From: Aurantimicrobium minutum
GTDB lineage: Bacteria; Actinomycetota; Actinomycetes; Actinomycetales; Microbacteriaceae
Assembly (NCBI RefSeq): GCF_029894165.1
Contig: NZ_JARXXU010000001.1
Coordinates: 62,001-126,000, forward strand
Direction: 5' to 3'
Length of the DNA stretch: 64,000 bases
Shown: positions 9,086-18,565 of the stretch, in pieces
Position numbering within the stretch: position 1 is the first letter of the stretch
How the letters are laid out: every line of letters begins with the position of its first letter
Made by a program: the position numbers and the translations under genes
The notes under the pieces: generated by a model
What the model was told of the DNA's origin: nothing
The model's input: only the letters and a program-made list of their open reading frames with translations
Databases searched by the model: none

Positions 9086-9636
9086 ATTTCGCTGGTCCAG
9101 CGCTGGTCGTCACGACGCAGCTGAGCTGACAGTGGAGCTTGCGTATCGACTAATTCGGTCAGTGCGGAGAGCACCAGGTTCGCCTTGGGCAAGTCATAGA
9201 GGCGAATAGGTTTTTCAGCTCCGGTGTTGAGCAGGAGATCTCCTGCACCAAAGACTGCCTGCACGGCGTTTTGTCGAACCGTCACATCATGGATACGGCC
9301 AAACAGAACTTCCTGCTTGGAGCGCGTAAAGACGCCACGATAAATCACGACGCGGCGCGTAGTGATCACAACCCGATTACCCAACCAGACCACGAGGGGG
9401 AAAACCCACAAAATAATCAGCAGAAAAGCCAAGCCAATCCAGAACACAAGGTTCATCCAGAGCTCAGGAAAACCCTCCGAGAAAAATCCCAACGCCGTCG
9501 CAATACCGAGGAGGGCGAGGGTGGGCATAAACAGAATGCGTCCATGCCGACGCAGTCGCACAACGACCGGTTCCGCCGATTCTGAGCGCGCGCTGCGCGA
9601 AGACTCAAAGGCGACGGTTTCGTTGTGCGAGGACAT
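9082..9636 (-). CDS. PH-domain (YdbS-like) membrane protein
   Basis: A 184-residue protein with two membrane segments (about residues 35-75) followed by a bacterial PH-like domain containing RVVITTRRVVIYRGVFTRSK and FGRIHDVTVRQ. Function is unknown; relatives are commonly annotated as PH-domain proteins, and one sits next to birA in other Actinobacteria (Rv3278c in M. tuberculosis, from memory). It is downstream of birA with a 7 bp gap, yet has its own CATAAT hexamer 6 nt before ATG 9636. Its TAA stop and the TAG of the glycosyltransferase share TTAG. Confidence 0.8.
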   Translation of the reverse strand: MSSHNETVAFESSRSARSESAEPVVVRLRRHGRILFMPTLALLGIATALGFFSEGFPELWMNLVFWIGLAFLLIILWVFPLVVWLGNRVVITTRRVVIYRGVFTRSKQEVLFGRIHDVTVRQNAVQAVFGAGDLLLNTGAEKPIRLYDLPKANLVLSALTELVDTQAPLSAQLRRDDQRWTSEI

Positions 9637-9642
9637 TGTTCA

Positions 9643-9648
9643 ATTATG
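9643..9648 (-). promoter_or_regulatory. -10 hexamer CATAAT for leaderless PH-domain gene
   Basis: On the minus strand CATAAT is followed by TGAACA and ATG 9636 (6 nt spacer). The same TGAACA-ATG join occurs at purE. It overlaps the end of birA. Confidence 0.5.
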
Positions 9649-10468
9649 ACCCGGCGACCACGCGAAGATGCGTGACATCGCCGGCAGCCACAACAAGTGG
9701 TTCCGCACAGTTTCCCAGCTCCACGACGAGCGAGCCATCCTCGTTGATGCCCAGGGCTGTGCCCACAGGGCTTTCACCCGAAGGAAGTTCCACGCGCACC
9801 GACTTCCCCAAGGTTCCGCATGCTTCGCTGACCTGATCGAGTAAACCAGAGCTGCGCACATTGCCCGCTGCGGAGGTGAACACTTTCGTAATGCGAGAGA
9901 ACTCAGCGAGATAAGCAGAAAGCACCGCATCAATCGTGGTGGTCTGGGGATCAGCACCACTGAGCAACAGTGAGGTCGCCGTTGGAACAGGAAGGTCCTC
10001 CTCTACGAGAGCAACGTTCACACCCGCACCCACAATGAGTGCAGCCCCCTGTGGCGTATTCACAATTTCGCTCAGCACCCCACATACTTTGCGGTCCCCT
10101 ATGAGCACATCATTGGGCCATTTCAACTGTGCAGTGTTCTCGGGAAGGACAGAGTTACACGCCCTCGTCATGGCTAAACCAGCAAGCAGTCCAAACCATC
10201 CCCAGCTCTCCGGAGGCAACGGCCTCCCGGCCGGAGTCTGCGGACGGAGCAGAACAGAAACAGCCAGCGAGGCTCCGGCAGGTGAGCGCCAATCACGACC
10301 GAGGCGCCCTTTGCCCGCAACCTGGTTATCAGTTGCAACCACGGAGAAGTCACTCCACTGTTCAGCGTCTGCTCCGGTAATTCGGGCAGCGAGATCGGTA
10401 TTTGTCGAGCCAACTTCGTCCAACCACAACAGACGTGACGCGAGCGGAGTGCTGAGGGGAAGATCCAT
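9644..10468 (-). CDS. birA: Biotin--[acetyl-CoA-carboxylase] ligase
   Basis: Attaches biotin to the carrier lysine of acyl-CoA carboxylase; the target, accA, lies at 14.4-16.2 kb. 274 residues, a class I BirA without the N-terminal DNA-binding domain, so it should not act as a repressor. It shows the GKGRLGRDWRSPAG biotinyl-AMP loop, LKWPNDVLI with the catalytic Lys, and KVCGVLSE. It is divergent from the carboxylase beta subunit gene, matching actinobacterial gene order. Confidence 0.93.
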   Translation of the reverse strand: MDLPLSTPLASRLLWLDEVGSTNTDLAARITGADAEQWSDFSVVATDNQVAGKGRLGRDWRSPAGASLAVSVLLRPQTPAGRPLPPESWGWFGLLAGLAMTRACNSVLPENTAQLKWPNDVLIGDRKVCGVLSEIVNTPQGAALIVGAGVNVALVEEDLPVPTATSLLLSGADPQTTTIDAVLSAYLAEFSRITKVFTSAAGNVRSSGLLDQVSEACGTLGKSVRVELPSGESPVGTALGINEDGSLVVELGNCAEPLVVAAGDVTHLRVVAGS

Positions 10469-10532
10469 AAGAACAGTTTGGCAGGTGATTTTTGTAGAGA
10501 AGCTCTAACCCTTTTTGGATACCTCTGGCAAG

Positions 10533-10538
10533 TAGAGT
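10533..10538 (+). promoter_or_regulatory. -10 hexamer TAGAGT for leaderless accD
   Basis: TAGAGT ends 7 nt before GTG 10546. This hexamer supports GTG 10546 over the upstream in-frame start at 10537. Confidence 0.5.
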
Positions 10539-10545
10539 GAAAAGC

Positions 10546-12144
10546 GTGACTGAAAACGCGAAATCTCCCGACATGTACACCACTGCTGGAAAGCTGGCCG
10601 ATCTCAAGGCTCGCTATAACGAGGCTGTCGTGGAAAGCGGCGCCAAGGCTGCTGAGAAACAGCACGCCAAAGGCAAGCTCACCGCCCGCGAGCGCATCAC
10701 TGAACTTCTCGACCCCGGCTCCTTCGTGGAACTGGATGAGTATGTCCGCCACCGCACGACCGCGTTCGGCATGGACAAGAACCGTCCCTACGGTGACGCG
10801 GTCGTCACAGGAACCGGCACCATTCATGGCCGTCAGGTCGCGGTGTATTCGCAGGACTTCACCGTCTTCGGTGGATCACTCGGTGAAGTTGCCGGTGAAA
10901 AGATCATCAAGGTGATGGACCTGGCTCTCAAGACCGGTGTTCCTATCCTCGGCATCTTGGACTCTGGTGGAGCACGTATTCAAGAGGGTGTTGTTGCCCT
11001 GGGTAAGTACGGCGAGATCTTCCGCCGGAACACGGCCGCTTCGGGCGTCATCCCTCAGATTTCAATCATCATGGGCCCCGCTGCCGGTGGCGCTGTGTAT
11101 TCCCCCGCACTGACTGACTTCGTCATCATGGTGGACAAGACCAGCCACATGTTCGTGACGGGTCCCGACGTGATCAAGACCGTCACCGGTGAAGAAGTGG
11201 GCTTTGAGGAGCTCGGTGGCGCACTGACCCACAACACAGTTTCTGGTGTCTCTCACTACCTCGCAGCTGACGAAAGTGATGCTCTCGACTACGCCCGCAC
11301 ACTCGTTGGCTTCCTGCCCGATAACAACATGGCAGAGCTTCCCGTCTATGAGTCCGAGGTGGAACTCGAGACCACCGACGAGGACCGCAAACTCAACACG
11401 CTGATTCCCGATAGCCCTAATCAGCCCTATGACGTGCACGAAGTAATCCGTGGCATCGTGGACAACGGAGACTTCCTCGAGACCCAGGCATTGTTCGCCC
11501 CCAACATCGTGGTGGGCTTTGCGCGCGTCGAAGGTCGCACCGTCGGCATTGTGGCCAACCAACCCTCCCAGATGGCCGGAACCCTCAACATCGAAGCCGG
11601 TGAAAAAGCGTCACGCTTCGTGCGCTTCTGCGACGCCTTCTCGATCCCCATCCTGACGCTGGTCGACGTTCCTGGCTTCCTGCCCGGCACCGATCAGGAG
11701 TGGACCGGCGTGATCCGTCGTGGCGCCAAGCTGCTTTATGCCTACGCTGAAGCAACTGTCCCGCTGGTGACCGTGATCACCCGCAAGGCATACGGTGGCG
11801 CCTACATCGTGATGGGCTCGAAGCAGCTCGGAGCAGACATCAACCTGGCGTGGCCTACTGCCGAGATCGCCGTAATGGGTGGCCAGGGTGCCGTCAACAT
11901 TCTCTACCGCGGTGAAATTAAGAAGGCTGAAGAAGCAGGTGAAGACGTCAATGCCGTCCGCACCAAGCTGGCCAACGAATATACCTACAACGTGGCCAGC
12001 CCCTTCCTCGCTGCTGAACGTGGAGAACTCGACGGTGTGATTGAGCCTGCACAGACGCGTGTGGCCGTGATCAAGTCGTTGCGTGCCCTGCGTGGCAAGC
12101 GCGCATCACTGCCCCCCAAGAAGCACGGAAACATTCCCCTATGA
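10546..12144 (+). CDS. accD: Acyl-CoA carboxylase beta (carboxyltransferase) subunit, AccD5/PccB-like
   Basis: The 532-residue carboxyltransferase moves CO2 from biotin to acetyl- or propionyl-CoA. It has [15 protein letters not shown] at the N-terminus, GKLTARERI, two crotonase-type halves with GGARIQEGV and [11 protein letters not shown], and [13 protein letters not shown] with [13 protein letters not shown] in the second half. These oxyanion-hole glycines fit AccD5/PccB. GTG 10546 is preferred because of the -10 spacing. It overlaps the epsilon subunit gene by 4 nt. The alpha subunit is at 14396. Acetyl versus propionyl preference cannot be set here. Confidence 0.93.
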   Translation: MTENAKSPDMYTTAGKLADLKARYNEAVVESGAKAAEKQHAKGKLTARERITELLDPGSFVELDEYVRHRTTAFGMDKNRPYGDAVVTGTGTIHGRQVAVYSQDFTVFGGSLGEVAGEKIIKVMDLALKTGVPILGILDSGGARIQEGVVALGKYGEIFRRNTAASGVIPQISIIMGPAAGGAVYSPALTDFVIMVDKTSHMFVTGPDVIKTVTGEEVGFEELGGALTHNTVSGVSHYLAADESDALDYARTLVGFLPDNNMAELPVYESEVELETTDEDRKLNTLIPDSPNQPYDVHEVIRGIVDNGDFLETQALFAPNIVVGFARVEGRTVGIVANQPSQMAGTLNIEAGEKASRFVRFCDAFSIPILTLVDVPGFLPGTDQEWTGVIRRGAKLLYAYAEATVPLVTVITRKAYGGAYIVMGSKQLGADINLAWPTAEIAVMGGQGAVNILYRGEIKKAEEAGEDVNAVRTKLANEYTYNVASPFLAAERGELDGVIEPAQTRVAVIKSLRALRGKRASLPPKKHGNIPL

Positions 12145-12356
12145 CGCTCGAGAACGTGCGCTTCCTCACCCGCGGGGTCACTCCCGAGGAGAAGGCAGCC
12201 GTGCTTGCAATCCTTGATCTCCAGATCGAAGAAGAATCTGCGCTGGAGCACGAAGTTCAGGGAGCAGGTATGAACGCGTGGCAAAAGTCACAGCGCGGCA
12301 TCCGCGAAGACATCAAAGGTGGCTCACGCCGCTTCGGCTGGGACTTCGGTCGGTAG
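12141..12356 (+). CDS. accE: Acyl-CoA carboxylase epsilon subunit
   Basis: A 71-residue protein translated from an ATGA overlap with accD. It has the typical small epsilon-subunit pattern: [20 protein letters not shown] at the start and a C-terminal basic/aromatic end with [11 protein letters not shown] and FGWDF. Epsilon subunits stabilise the actinobacterial alpha-beta carboxylase complex. It converges on the methyltransferase gene with a 2 bp gap. Confidence 0.82.
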   Translation: MTLENVRFLTRGVTPEEKAAVLAILDLQIEEESALEHEVQGAGMNAWQKSQRGIREDIKGGSRRFGWDFGR

Positions 12357-12358
12357 AT

Positions 12359-13648
12359 TTACGCTCTGACGAAGCGGGCAACTGCTTCCACGTGGTGCGT
12401 GTTCGGGAACAGATCGAATGCCCGCAGCTCTTCTAGCTGGTAGCCCCGCTCAGCGAGTAGTGCCACATCGCGCGCTAACGCAACAGGGTCACACGCCACA
12501 TAAACCAGCTGTGCTGGTGACAACTCAGCTAGCGAGTTAACGACATCTTTCCCTGCGCCTGAACGTGGCGGGTCAAGCACAATCGTGGCAGCTTCGAAGC
12601 GGGCTTTCTCAATTGCGTTGAGATCACGGCGCACACCTTCGAGGTAGCGATCTACGCGAGCGGTCACTGCTCGAGCACCCACCCATTCGGAGAGGTTATT
12701 GGAGGCATACTCGGTTGCCATCTCATCGGATTCGACAGAGATCATGCGGGTGGTGGAACCGAAACGATCCCCCACCGCAGCAGCAAACAATCCCACACCA
12801 CCATAGAGATCGTGGTTGGCAGCACGAGGATCGAACAACGCTTCATCGATGACGGAGCTCACGGCCTCCGACAAAGTTGTTGCGGCATGACGGTGTACCT
12901 GCCAGAAACCGCGCACATCAACCTGGAAAGCCCGGGTGCCCACCATCTCCGTGATGGGTTCCGGTGCAGGACGCTTTTTGTTCTTTCCGGTGTCAATATT
13001 GCCGGCGATCGCCCGAGCAGAGTCACCACTGGGGCCAACTAGGTCAATGAAATCGATACCCGGTATGCGCTGTCCCAGTGGAGCAAGTTCAGCGATACGT
13101 GCAGCGGCAAGAGGCAAATCTTCCACATCGATGACGGTGTGGCTTCTGGAGGCATACGGGCCGACCCGTCCATCAGCATCCACATGCAGTCGAACACGCG
13201 TGCGCCAACCGGTGCCCTTGGATTCCTGATCCCCTTCGAGCGCTTCTACCTCGATGCTGCGTTCAATCTTGGCCATCCGAGACAGGGAGTCTTCGAGCAC
13301 AAATGCTTTGAGGTCGCGCTGAGTGCTGAGTGTGATGTGACCAAACTCGGCTCCACCTGCGCGCAGTGCTGGATCGCGGTCAATACTGGCCGCTGACCAG
13401 ATGTGTTCTTGGCGGTCTGCCGAGGGCTTCAGCACCTGCACGGTGTCTGCCCGCCAGAAACTTTTCTGCGAGGCATCGGTGATGCGGGCCAGCACACGTT
13501 CACCGGGCAGAGTATCTGCGACGAAGATGACACGACCCTCATGACGCGCCACAAAGACACCGCCGTGAGCGACATTGGTAATGTCGAGCTCACAGAGTGT
13601 GCCCACGAATTCGGAACCACGGTTGGGGGAAGATTGTCTCTGGGCCAT
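12359..13648 (-). CDS. Class I SAM-dependent RNA m5U methyltransferase (TrmA/RumA family)
   Basis: 429 residues. An N-terminal TRAM-like segment (LCELDITNVAHGGVFVARHEGRVIFV) is followed by the methyltransferase domain. DLYGGVGLFAAAVGDRFG is the SAM-binding motif, IVLDPPRSGAGKDVV the family DPPR motif, and VYVACDPVALARDV carries the catalytic Cys. The tRNA or rRNA target is not determinable. The four Cys of an Fe-S cluster seen in RumA are not evident. Divergent from maf. Confidence 0.85.
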   Translation of the reverse strand: MAQRQSSPNRGSEFVGTLCELDITNVAHGGVFVARHEGRVIFVADTLPGERVLARITDASQKSFWRADTVQVLKPSADRQEHIWSAASIDRDPALRAGGAEFGHITLSTQRDLKAFVLEDSLSRMAKIERSIEVEALEGDQESKGTGWRTRVRLHVDADGRVGPYASRSHTVIDVEDLPLAAARIAELAPLGQRIPGIDFIDLVGPSGDSARAIAGNIDTGKNKKRPAPEPITEMVGTRAFQVDVRGFWQVHRHAATTLSEAVSSVIDEALFDPRAANHDLYGGVGLFAAAVGDRFGSTTRMISVESDEMATEYASNNLSEWVGARAVTARVDRYLEGVRRDLNAIEKARFEAATIVLDPPRSGAGKDVVNSLAELSPAQLVYVACDPVALARDVALLAERGYQLEELRAFDLFPNTHHVEAVARFVRA

Positions 13649-13681
13649 CCTTCGAGCATTCCATATCTGAAAGGTGCGCGC

Positions 13682-14308
13682 GTGCGCTTCTATCTCGCTT
13701 CGACCTCTCCCGCACGTTTGGCTACCCTGCGCAGCTCAGGGATTGAACCTGTCGTTGTTCCCAGTGAGGTGGACGAAGATGCCGCTGTCGCCGCAGCAGA
13801 AGCTGCGGCGGGCGGCCCACTCGACCCGGCCGCGATGGTGTTACTGCTTGCGCAGGCCAAAGCAGAAGCAGTGTTGAATTCAGAAATTGATGGCATTGTG
13901 CTCGGCGGCGACTCGGCTTTCGTCCTCGATGGAGTGACCTATGGCAAGCCTCACACTCCCGAGGTGGCTCTCGAGCGTTGGCAGAAACAGCGCGGTCGCA
14001 CCGGGCATTTGTATTCTGGGCACTGGTTGATTGACCACCGCGGTGGAACGAACAATGCGGCAGTCGGCGAAGTGACGGTGGCCGAGGTGACATTCTCGGC
14101 CGACATGAGCGATGCCGAGATTCAGGCTTACGTATCCTCTGGGGAACCGCTCAAGGTTGCCGGCGCCTTCACGATTGACTCACTGGGTGCTGCATTCATT
14201 GACCGCATCGTGGGAGACCCCTCGACCGTGGTCGGGGTCTCCGTTCCCGCACTGCGTCGGATGGCCAGTGAGTTGGGCGTGTTCTGGCCTGATCTCTGGA
14301 ACAAGTAG
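13682..14308 (+). CDS. Maf-like nucleoside triphosphate pyrophosphatase
   Basis: Maf proteins hydrolyse non-canonical or pyrimidine NTPs to monophosphates. 208 residues from GTG 13682: VRFYLASTSPARLATL is the family N-terminus, LGGDSAFVLDG holds the active-site Asp, then YGKPHTPEVAL and the C-terminal GAFTIDSLGAAFIDRIVGDPSTVVG. GAAAGG 7 nt before GTG 13682 is a reasonable Shine-Dalgarno. The frame extends back to 13403 through the opposite-strand methyltransferase, and that extension is rejected. It sits between accE and accA as in other actinobacteria. Confidence 0.9.
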   Translation: MRFYLASTSPARLATLRSSGIEPVVVPSEVDEDAAVAAAEAAAGGPLDPAAMVLLLAQAKAEAVLNSEIDGIVLGGDSAFVLDGVTYGKPHTPEVALERWQKQRGRTGHLYSGHWLIDHRGGTNNAAVGEVTVAEVTFSADMSDAEIQAYVSSGEPLKVAGAFTIDSLGAAFIDRIVGDPSTVVGVSVPALRRMASELGVFWPDLWNK

Positions 14309-14382
14309 GGCGTTGTAGGCATCGTCTACGACTCGCGTTCTTTTTTGTCGGAGTTGCCCAACTGAACGGCCCCTGCTCTTAC

Positions 14383-14388
14383 TAGGCT
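14383..14388 (+). promoter_or_regulatory. -10 hexamer TAGGCT for leaderless accA
   Basis: TAGGCT ends 7 nt before ATG 14396 and no Shine-Dalgarno follows. The 87 bp maf-accA gap also has a weak imperfect hairpin (about 14314-14334) followed after about 10 nt by TTTTTT, perhaps a maf terminator. Confidence 0.55.
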
Positions 14389-14395
14389 GGGGACT

Positions 14396-16171
14396 ATGTC
14401 ACGCATTACAAAGGTCCTTATTGCCAACCGTGGTGAGATTGCCGTCCGCATTATTCGTGCAGCACAGGATGCCGGAATCGGCTCGGTTGCTGTCTATGCA
14501 GATCAGGACCGTGATGCACTACACGCCAAGCTCGCAGATGAGGCCTATGCGCTGAATGGCACCACCAGCGCTGACACCTACCTTGTAATTGACAAGCTCC
14601 TGGCTGTTGCCCGCAGGTCCGGCGCCAATGCCGTTCACCCGGGATACGGTTTCCTCGCAGAGAACGCTGACTTTGCCCGCAAGGTGCAGGCGGCTGGCCT
14701 GATCTGGATCGGCCCTAGCCCCGAAGCCATCGAACAGCTCGGTGACAAAGTTTCCGCCCGCCATGTGGCAGAAAAGGTGGGCGCACCACTGGCCCCCGGA
14801 ACCATCAACCCTGTCTCTGGCGCAGAAGAAGTTCTCGACTTCGTCGACATCCACGGCCTGCCTGTCGCCATCAAGGCGGCATTCGGTGGCGGTGGCCGCG
14901 GCCTCAAGGTTGCCCGCAACCGTGAAGAAGTTGCCGAACTCTTTGAATCTGCCACCCGTGAAGCAATCGCAGCCTTTGGTCGCGGAGAATGCTTCGTGGA
15001 AAAGTACCTCGACGAACCTCGTCACGTGGAAACCCAGTGCCTCGCGGATGCCCACGGCAATGTTGTGGTGGTTTCAACCCGTGACTGCTCATTGCAGCGA
15101 CGCCACCAAAAGCTCGTGGAAGAAGCACCTGCCCCCTTCCTCACTCAGGCGCAGACCGACGAGCTGTACCGGGCTTCGAAGGCCATCCTCAAAGAGGTCG
15201 GCTACCTCGGTGCCGGCACCTGCGAGTTCCTTATTGGGAAAGACGGCACCGTCTCCTTCCTCGAGGTCAACACGCGCCTTCAGGTGGAGCACCCCGTGTC
15301 TGAGGAAGTCACCGGCATTGATCTTGTCCGCGAACAGTTCCGCATAGCCGAAGGTGGCGTGCTGGACTATCCAGACCCTGTTGTAACCGGACACTCTTTC
15401 GAATTCCGCATCAACGGTGAAGATGGTGGGCGTAACTTCCTTCCCGCCCCTGGTCCCGTCCACGTCTTCCGTGCACCCGGCGGTCCCGGCGTTCGCGTAG
15501 ACACCGGTGTCACCGCAGGTGATGTCATCTCTGGCTCGTTTGACTCACTGCTGGCCAAGCTCATCGTGACCGGGGCAACCCGCGAAGAGGCTCTCGAGCG
15601 TTCATGCCGCGCCCTCGACGAGTTCGAAGTAGCTGGTCTTCCCACCGTGCTTCCTTTCCACCGCAAGATTGTGCGCGATCCTGCGTTTGCTCCCGAAGGG
15701 GACAAGCCCTTCAGCATCTACACCCGCTGGATTGAAACCGAGTTCGTCAATGACATCGAGCCATGGAGCGGTGAAGCCGAGGAAACACCGTCCTTGGCTA
15801 AGCGTCAGCACGTCACCGTCGAGGTGGATGACCGTCGCATTGAAGTGTCCTTGCCCGCCAAGCTCCTCCGCGCGAATGCCGCAGACCTCGCCACTCAAGG
15901 CCCTGCGCCTGTCCGGAAGGTTGCAGCTCACGCTGTCGGAAGCGCCGGTGGTGCCACCGTCAAGGCACCCATGCAGGCCACCGTGGTAAAGATTGCCGTG
16001 GAAGATGGCCAGAAGGTTGTCAAGGGTGACCTCATCTTGGTCCTCGAAGCAATGAAGATGGAGCAGCCAGTGGAAGCCCACAAGGACGGCATCATCTCGG
16101 GCATCAATGCTGAGGTGGGCCAGACCGTCTCGAACGGCCACGTCCTGCTCAACATCGACGACGTCGAATAA
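14396..16171 (+). CDS. accA: Acyl-CoA carboxylase alpha subunit (biotin carboxylase plus biotin carrier)
   Basis: 591 residues. The N-terminal biotin carboxylase has [16 protein letters not shown], the ATP-grasp loop [12 protein letters not shown], and [17 protein letters not shown] with the catalytic residues. A linker (about residues 450-525) leads to a C-terminal BCCP domain with [11 protein letters not shown], whose Lys is biotinylated by BirA. It is homologous to AccA3 of mycobacteria. It partners with accD/accE upstream but has its own leaderless promoter. A strong terminator hairpin follows. Confidence 0.95.
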   Translation: MSRITKVLIANRGEIAVRIIRAAQDAGIGSVAVYADQDRDALHAKLADEAYALNGTTSADTYLVIDKLLAVARRSGANAVHPGYGFLAENADFARKVQAAGLIWIGPSPEAIEQLGDKVSARHVAEKVGAPLAPGTINPVSGAEEVLDFVDIHGLPVAIKAAFGGGGRGLKVARNREEVAELFESATREAIAAFGRGECFVEKYLDEPRHVETQCLADAHGNVVVVSTRDCSLQRRHQKLVEEAPAPFLTQAQTDELYRASKAILKEVGYLGAGTCEFLIGKDGTVSFLEVNTRLQVEHPVSEEVTGIDLVREQFRIAEGGVLDYPDPVVTGHSFEFRINGEDGGRNFLPAPGPVHVFRAPGGPGVRVDTGVTAGDVISGSFDSLLAKLIVTGATREEALERSCRALDEFEVAGLPTVLPFHRKIVRDPAFAPEGDKPFSIYTRWIETEFVNDIEPWSGEAEETPSLAKRQHVTVEVDDRRIEVSLPAKLLRANAADLATQGPAPVRKVAAHAVGSAGGATVKAPMQATVVKIAVEDGQKVVKGDLILVLEAMKMEQPVEAHKDGIISGINAEVGQTVSNGHVLLNIDDVE

Positions 16172-16184
16172 TCCCACTAAACGT

Positions 16185-16218
16185 AACGGTGCCCGCTGAT
16201 TCTTCAGCGGGCACCGTT
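16185..16218. terminator. Terminator between convergent accA and lpdA
   Basis: AACGGTGCCCGCTGA (16185-16199) pairs perfectly with TCAGCGGGCACCGTT (16204-16218) around a 4 nt loop. It is followed by GTTT on the plus strand, with AACG on the left arm. It sits between two convergent genes and probably serves both. Confidence 0.85.
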
Positions 16219-16234
16219 GTTTAACTTCTGAGGT

Positions 16235-17671
16235 TTACTTGCGCTCCACCTGATGAAGTGCACGAGCAGCATCCACGATGCTTCCGGAGATTGACGGATA
16301 AATAGCGAAAGACTTCGCCACATCATCGACGGTCAGGCGGTGTTCCACGGCGAGCGCGATCGAGAAAATGAGTTCTGACGCACGAGGGGCAACGACGACT
16401 CCCCCAATGACGGTGCGGGATGTTGTCGTGGTGATGAGTTTGACGAAACCATCACGAATACCCTGCATCTTGGCGCGGGGGTTGGCGGTGAGGGGAAGCT
16501 TGTAGACCGTTCCTCGAATCATGCCGGATTCGATCTCGGCTTGGCTCCAGCCCACGGAGGCAACCTCGGGCTGGGTGAAGATGTTCGCTGCCACATTGCG
16601 CTCATCAAAGGGGGTGACGGCATCGCCGAGAGCGTGGAAAGCGGCCGTGCGCCCCTGCATCATGGCGACCGATGCAAGAGGGAGAGCGGCCGAGCAGTCG
16701 CCCACACCATAGATATTGGGAACACTCGAACGTGCAACGCGGTTCACCACGATGCGCCCTCCGGCATCCATCTCCACACCTGCAGCTTCAAGTCCAAGGT
16801 TCTCCGTGTTGGGGACAGAACCCACCGCGATGAGGCAGTGACTACCTTCCACGGTTTCACCGCTGGCCAAGGTGACCCGAACACCGTTGTCTGTGCGCTC
16901 GACCTTTTCCATGCGCGCTTTGGACATCACGGTCATGCCGCGGCGGATAAACACTTCTTCCAGCACAGCTGCTGCATCCGCATCTTCACCGGGGAGGACG
17001 GTGTCACGAGAAGAAACCAAGGTGACCTTGGATCCCAACGAGCTATAAGCCGAAGCAAACTCCGCACCGGTCACACCCGAACCGACCACAATCATGTGCT
17101 CAGGAAGGGCTTTCAAGTTATAGAGCTGGGTCCAGGTGAGAATGCGCTCCCCATCAGGCTGTGCTGATTCGAGCACCCGGGGACGAGCACCCACCGACAC
17201 GATGATGGTGTCTGCTTCGATACGATCAAAGTCCGTTCCGTCAGGACCGGTGGACGCAATGACCGCATGAGTTCCATCCAGACGTCCGTGGCCAGGGATG
17301 AAGTTCACGCCGGCTTTCTTCAGCGCCTTCTGCATGTCTTCGGAGGTGTCCCGGGCCAGACTCAGCAGACGCTTGTTCACGGTGGCCATATTGACGGCAA
17401 CTTCAGGCTTGTGGGGCTTGTTGTCTTCTCCGGTGACGAAGTAGGACACCCCTAGTTCTGCGGAACGTTCCAAGGTTGAGGTGAATTCTGCTGTCGCGAT
17501 GAGGGTCTTAGACGGCACCACATCGGTGAGTACGGCAGATCCACCAATACCAGCACGTTCAATGAGGGTCACCTCAGCTCCGAGTTGAGCAGCTGAGAGT
17601 GCAGCCTCGTAGCCACCGGGGCCACCACCTAAAATTGCGATCCGCTGCTTACGCTCAAACTCAAATGCCAT
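16235..17671 (-). CDS. lpdA: LpdA-type NAD(P)H-quinone reductase-like flavoprotein
   Basis: A 478-residue FAD/NAD disulfide-reductase-family protein with IAILGGGPGGYEAA (FAD), MIVVGSGVTGAEFASAY (NAD) and NIYGVGDCSA. The position of the redox disulfide reads GIGGSAVLTDVVPSK, so both Cys of the usual GGTCLNVGCIPSK are replaced. That is the signature of the M. tuberculosis LpdA (Rv3303c) group, shown there to act as an NAD(P)H:quinone reductase rather than a lipoamide dehydrogenase. I used ATG 17671; a longer form from 17698 adds a non-family tail. CAGAAT 6 nt upstream suggests a leaderless mRNA. Confidence 0.85.
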   Translation of the reverse strand: MAFEFERKQRIAILGGGPGGYEAALSAAQLGAEVTLIERAGIGGSAVLTDVVPSKTLIATAEFTSTLERSAELGVSYFVTGEDNKPHKPEVAVNMATVNKRLLSLARDTSEDMQKALKKAGVNFIPGHGRLDGTHAVIASTGPDGTDFDRIEADTIIVSVGARPRVLESAQPDGERILTWTQLYNLKALPEHMIVVGSGVTGAEFASAYSSLGSKVTLVSSRDTVLPGEDADAAAVLEEVFIRRGMTVMSKARMEKVERTDNGVRVTLASGETVEGSHCLIAVGSVPNTENLGLEAAGVEMDAGGRIVVNRVARSSVPNIYGVGDCSAALPLASVAMMQGRTAAFHALGDAVTPFDERNVAANIFTQPEVASVGWSQAEIESGMIRGTVYKLPLTANPRAKMQGIRDGFVKLITTTTSRTVIGGVVVAPRASELIFSIALAVEHRLTVDDVAKSFAIYPSISGSIVDAARALHQVERK

Positions 17672-17698
17672 GTCCTTATTCTGGCAGGAGGTTCGCAA

Positions 17699-17704
17699 TA
17701 GGCT
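17699..17704 (+). promoter_or_regulatory. -10 hexamer TAGGCT for leaderless punA
   Basis: TAGGCT ends 6 nt before ATG 17711 and no Shine-Dalgarno fits in between. The gap to the divergent lpdA start is only 39 bp. Confidence 0.55.
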
Positions 17705-17710
17705 GGTGCC

Positions 17711-18565
17711 ATGACCGGCTTAGGCGAGTGGGGATTCAACCCACTGGAAGATCCCACGCAAGATCCCTTCGACATTGCCAAAACTGCAGCCTTCGAAATC
17801 GCCGTGGCCACGGGGATTGGTCATCACGATATTGCGCTCACGCTGGGTTCCGGCTGGGGCGCCGTGGCGGACCTGATCGGCAAAACAACCGAAGAAATCC
17901 CCGCCGATGAAATCACCGGATTTAGTTCTTCCGGCATTCCCGGTCATTCGGGCACCATCCGGAGTGTGATTCTGCCCAACAACAAACGTGCACTGATTAT
18001 TGGTGCACGGACACATCTCTACCAAGGCCATGGCGCCCAGGGATTTGTCCGTCGGGTTGTGCACAGCGTCCGCACGGCGGCAGCGGCGGGCGCCACCACG
18101 ATGGTGCTCACACACGGAGCCGGCGGCATTCGTCCGGCGTGGCAGCCAGGAACGGCGGTTCTGATTAAAGACCACCTTAATCTCACGGGGACGACCCCGG
18201 TCGAAGGTCCGACCTTCATCGACATGACGAATATCTACACCCCTCGTCTGCGGGACATTGCGAAGGCGGTTGAACCAGGCTTAGCCGAGGCAGTCCTCGC
18301 ACAAGTCCCCGGGCCCCAATACGAAACCCCTGCTGAGGTTCAGATGCTGAGAACCTTGGGTGCCGACGTGGTTGGCATGTCTGTCGCCCTCGAAGCCATG
18401 GCAGCCAAACAAGCAGGCATGGACGTGCTGGGGCTTTCCTTGATTACCAACCAGGCCGCCGGAATCTCTCCCACACCCCTCTCACACAGAGAGGTACTGG
18501 AAGCAGGTGCGGAAGCAGAACCGCGCATCAGTGCATTACTAGCGAGGATTCTGGAAAAGCTTTAG
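17711..18565 (+). CDS. punA: Purine-nucleoside phosphorylase
   Basis: Phosphorolysis of purine nucleosides for salvage, a trimeric class II PNP. 284 residues with LGSGWGAVADLIG near residue 55, the FSSSGIPGHSG loop, LTHGAGGIRP, GPQYETPAEV and MSVALEAMAA. The conserved Glu in QYETPAE and the Asn in SLITNQAAGI match the base-binding site. It converges on adenosine deaminase with a 4 nt TTAG overlap; the two enzymes act together in purine salvage. Confidence 0.93.
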   Translation: MTGLGEWGFNPLEDPTQDPFDIAKTAAFEIAVATGIGHHDIALTLGSGWGAVADLIGKTTEEIPADEITGFSSSGIPGHSGTIRSVILPNNKRALIIGARTHLYQGHGAQGFVRRVVHSVRTAAAAGATTMVLTHGAGGIRPAWQPGTAVLIKDHLNLTGTTPVEGPTFIDMTNIYTPRLRDIAKAVEPGLAEAVLAQVPGPQYETPAEVQMLRTLGADVVGMSVALEAMAAKQAGMDVLGLSLITNQAAGISPTPLSHREVLEAGAEAEPRISALLARILEKL

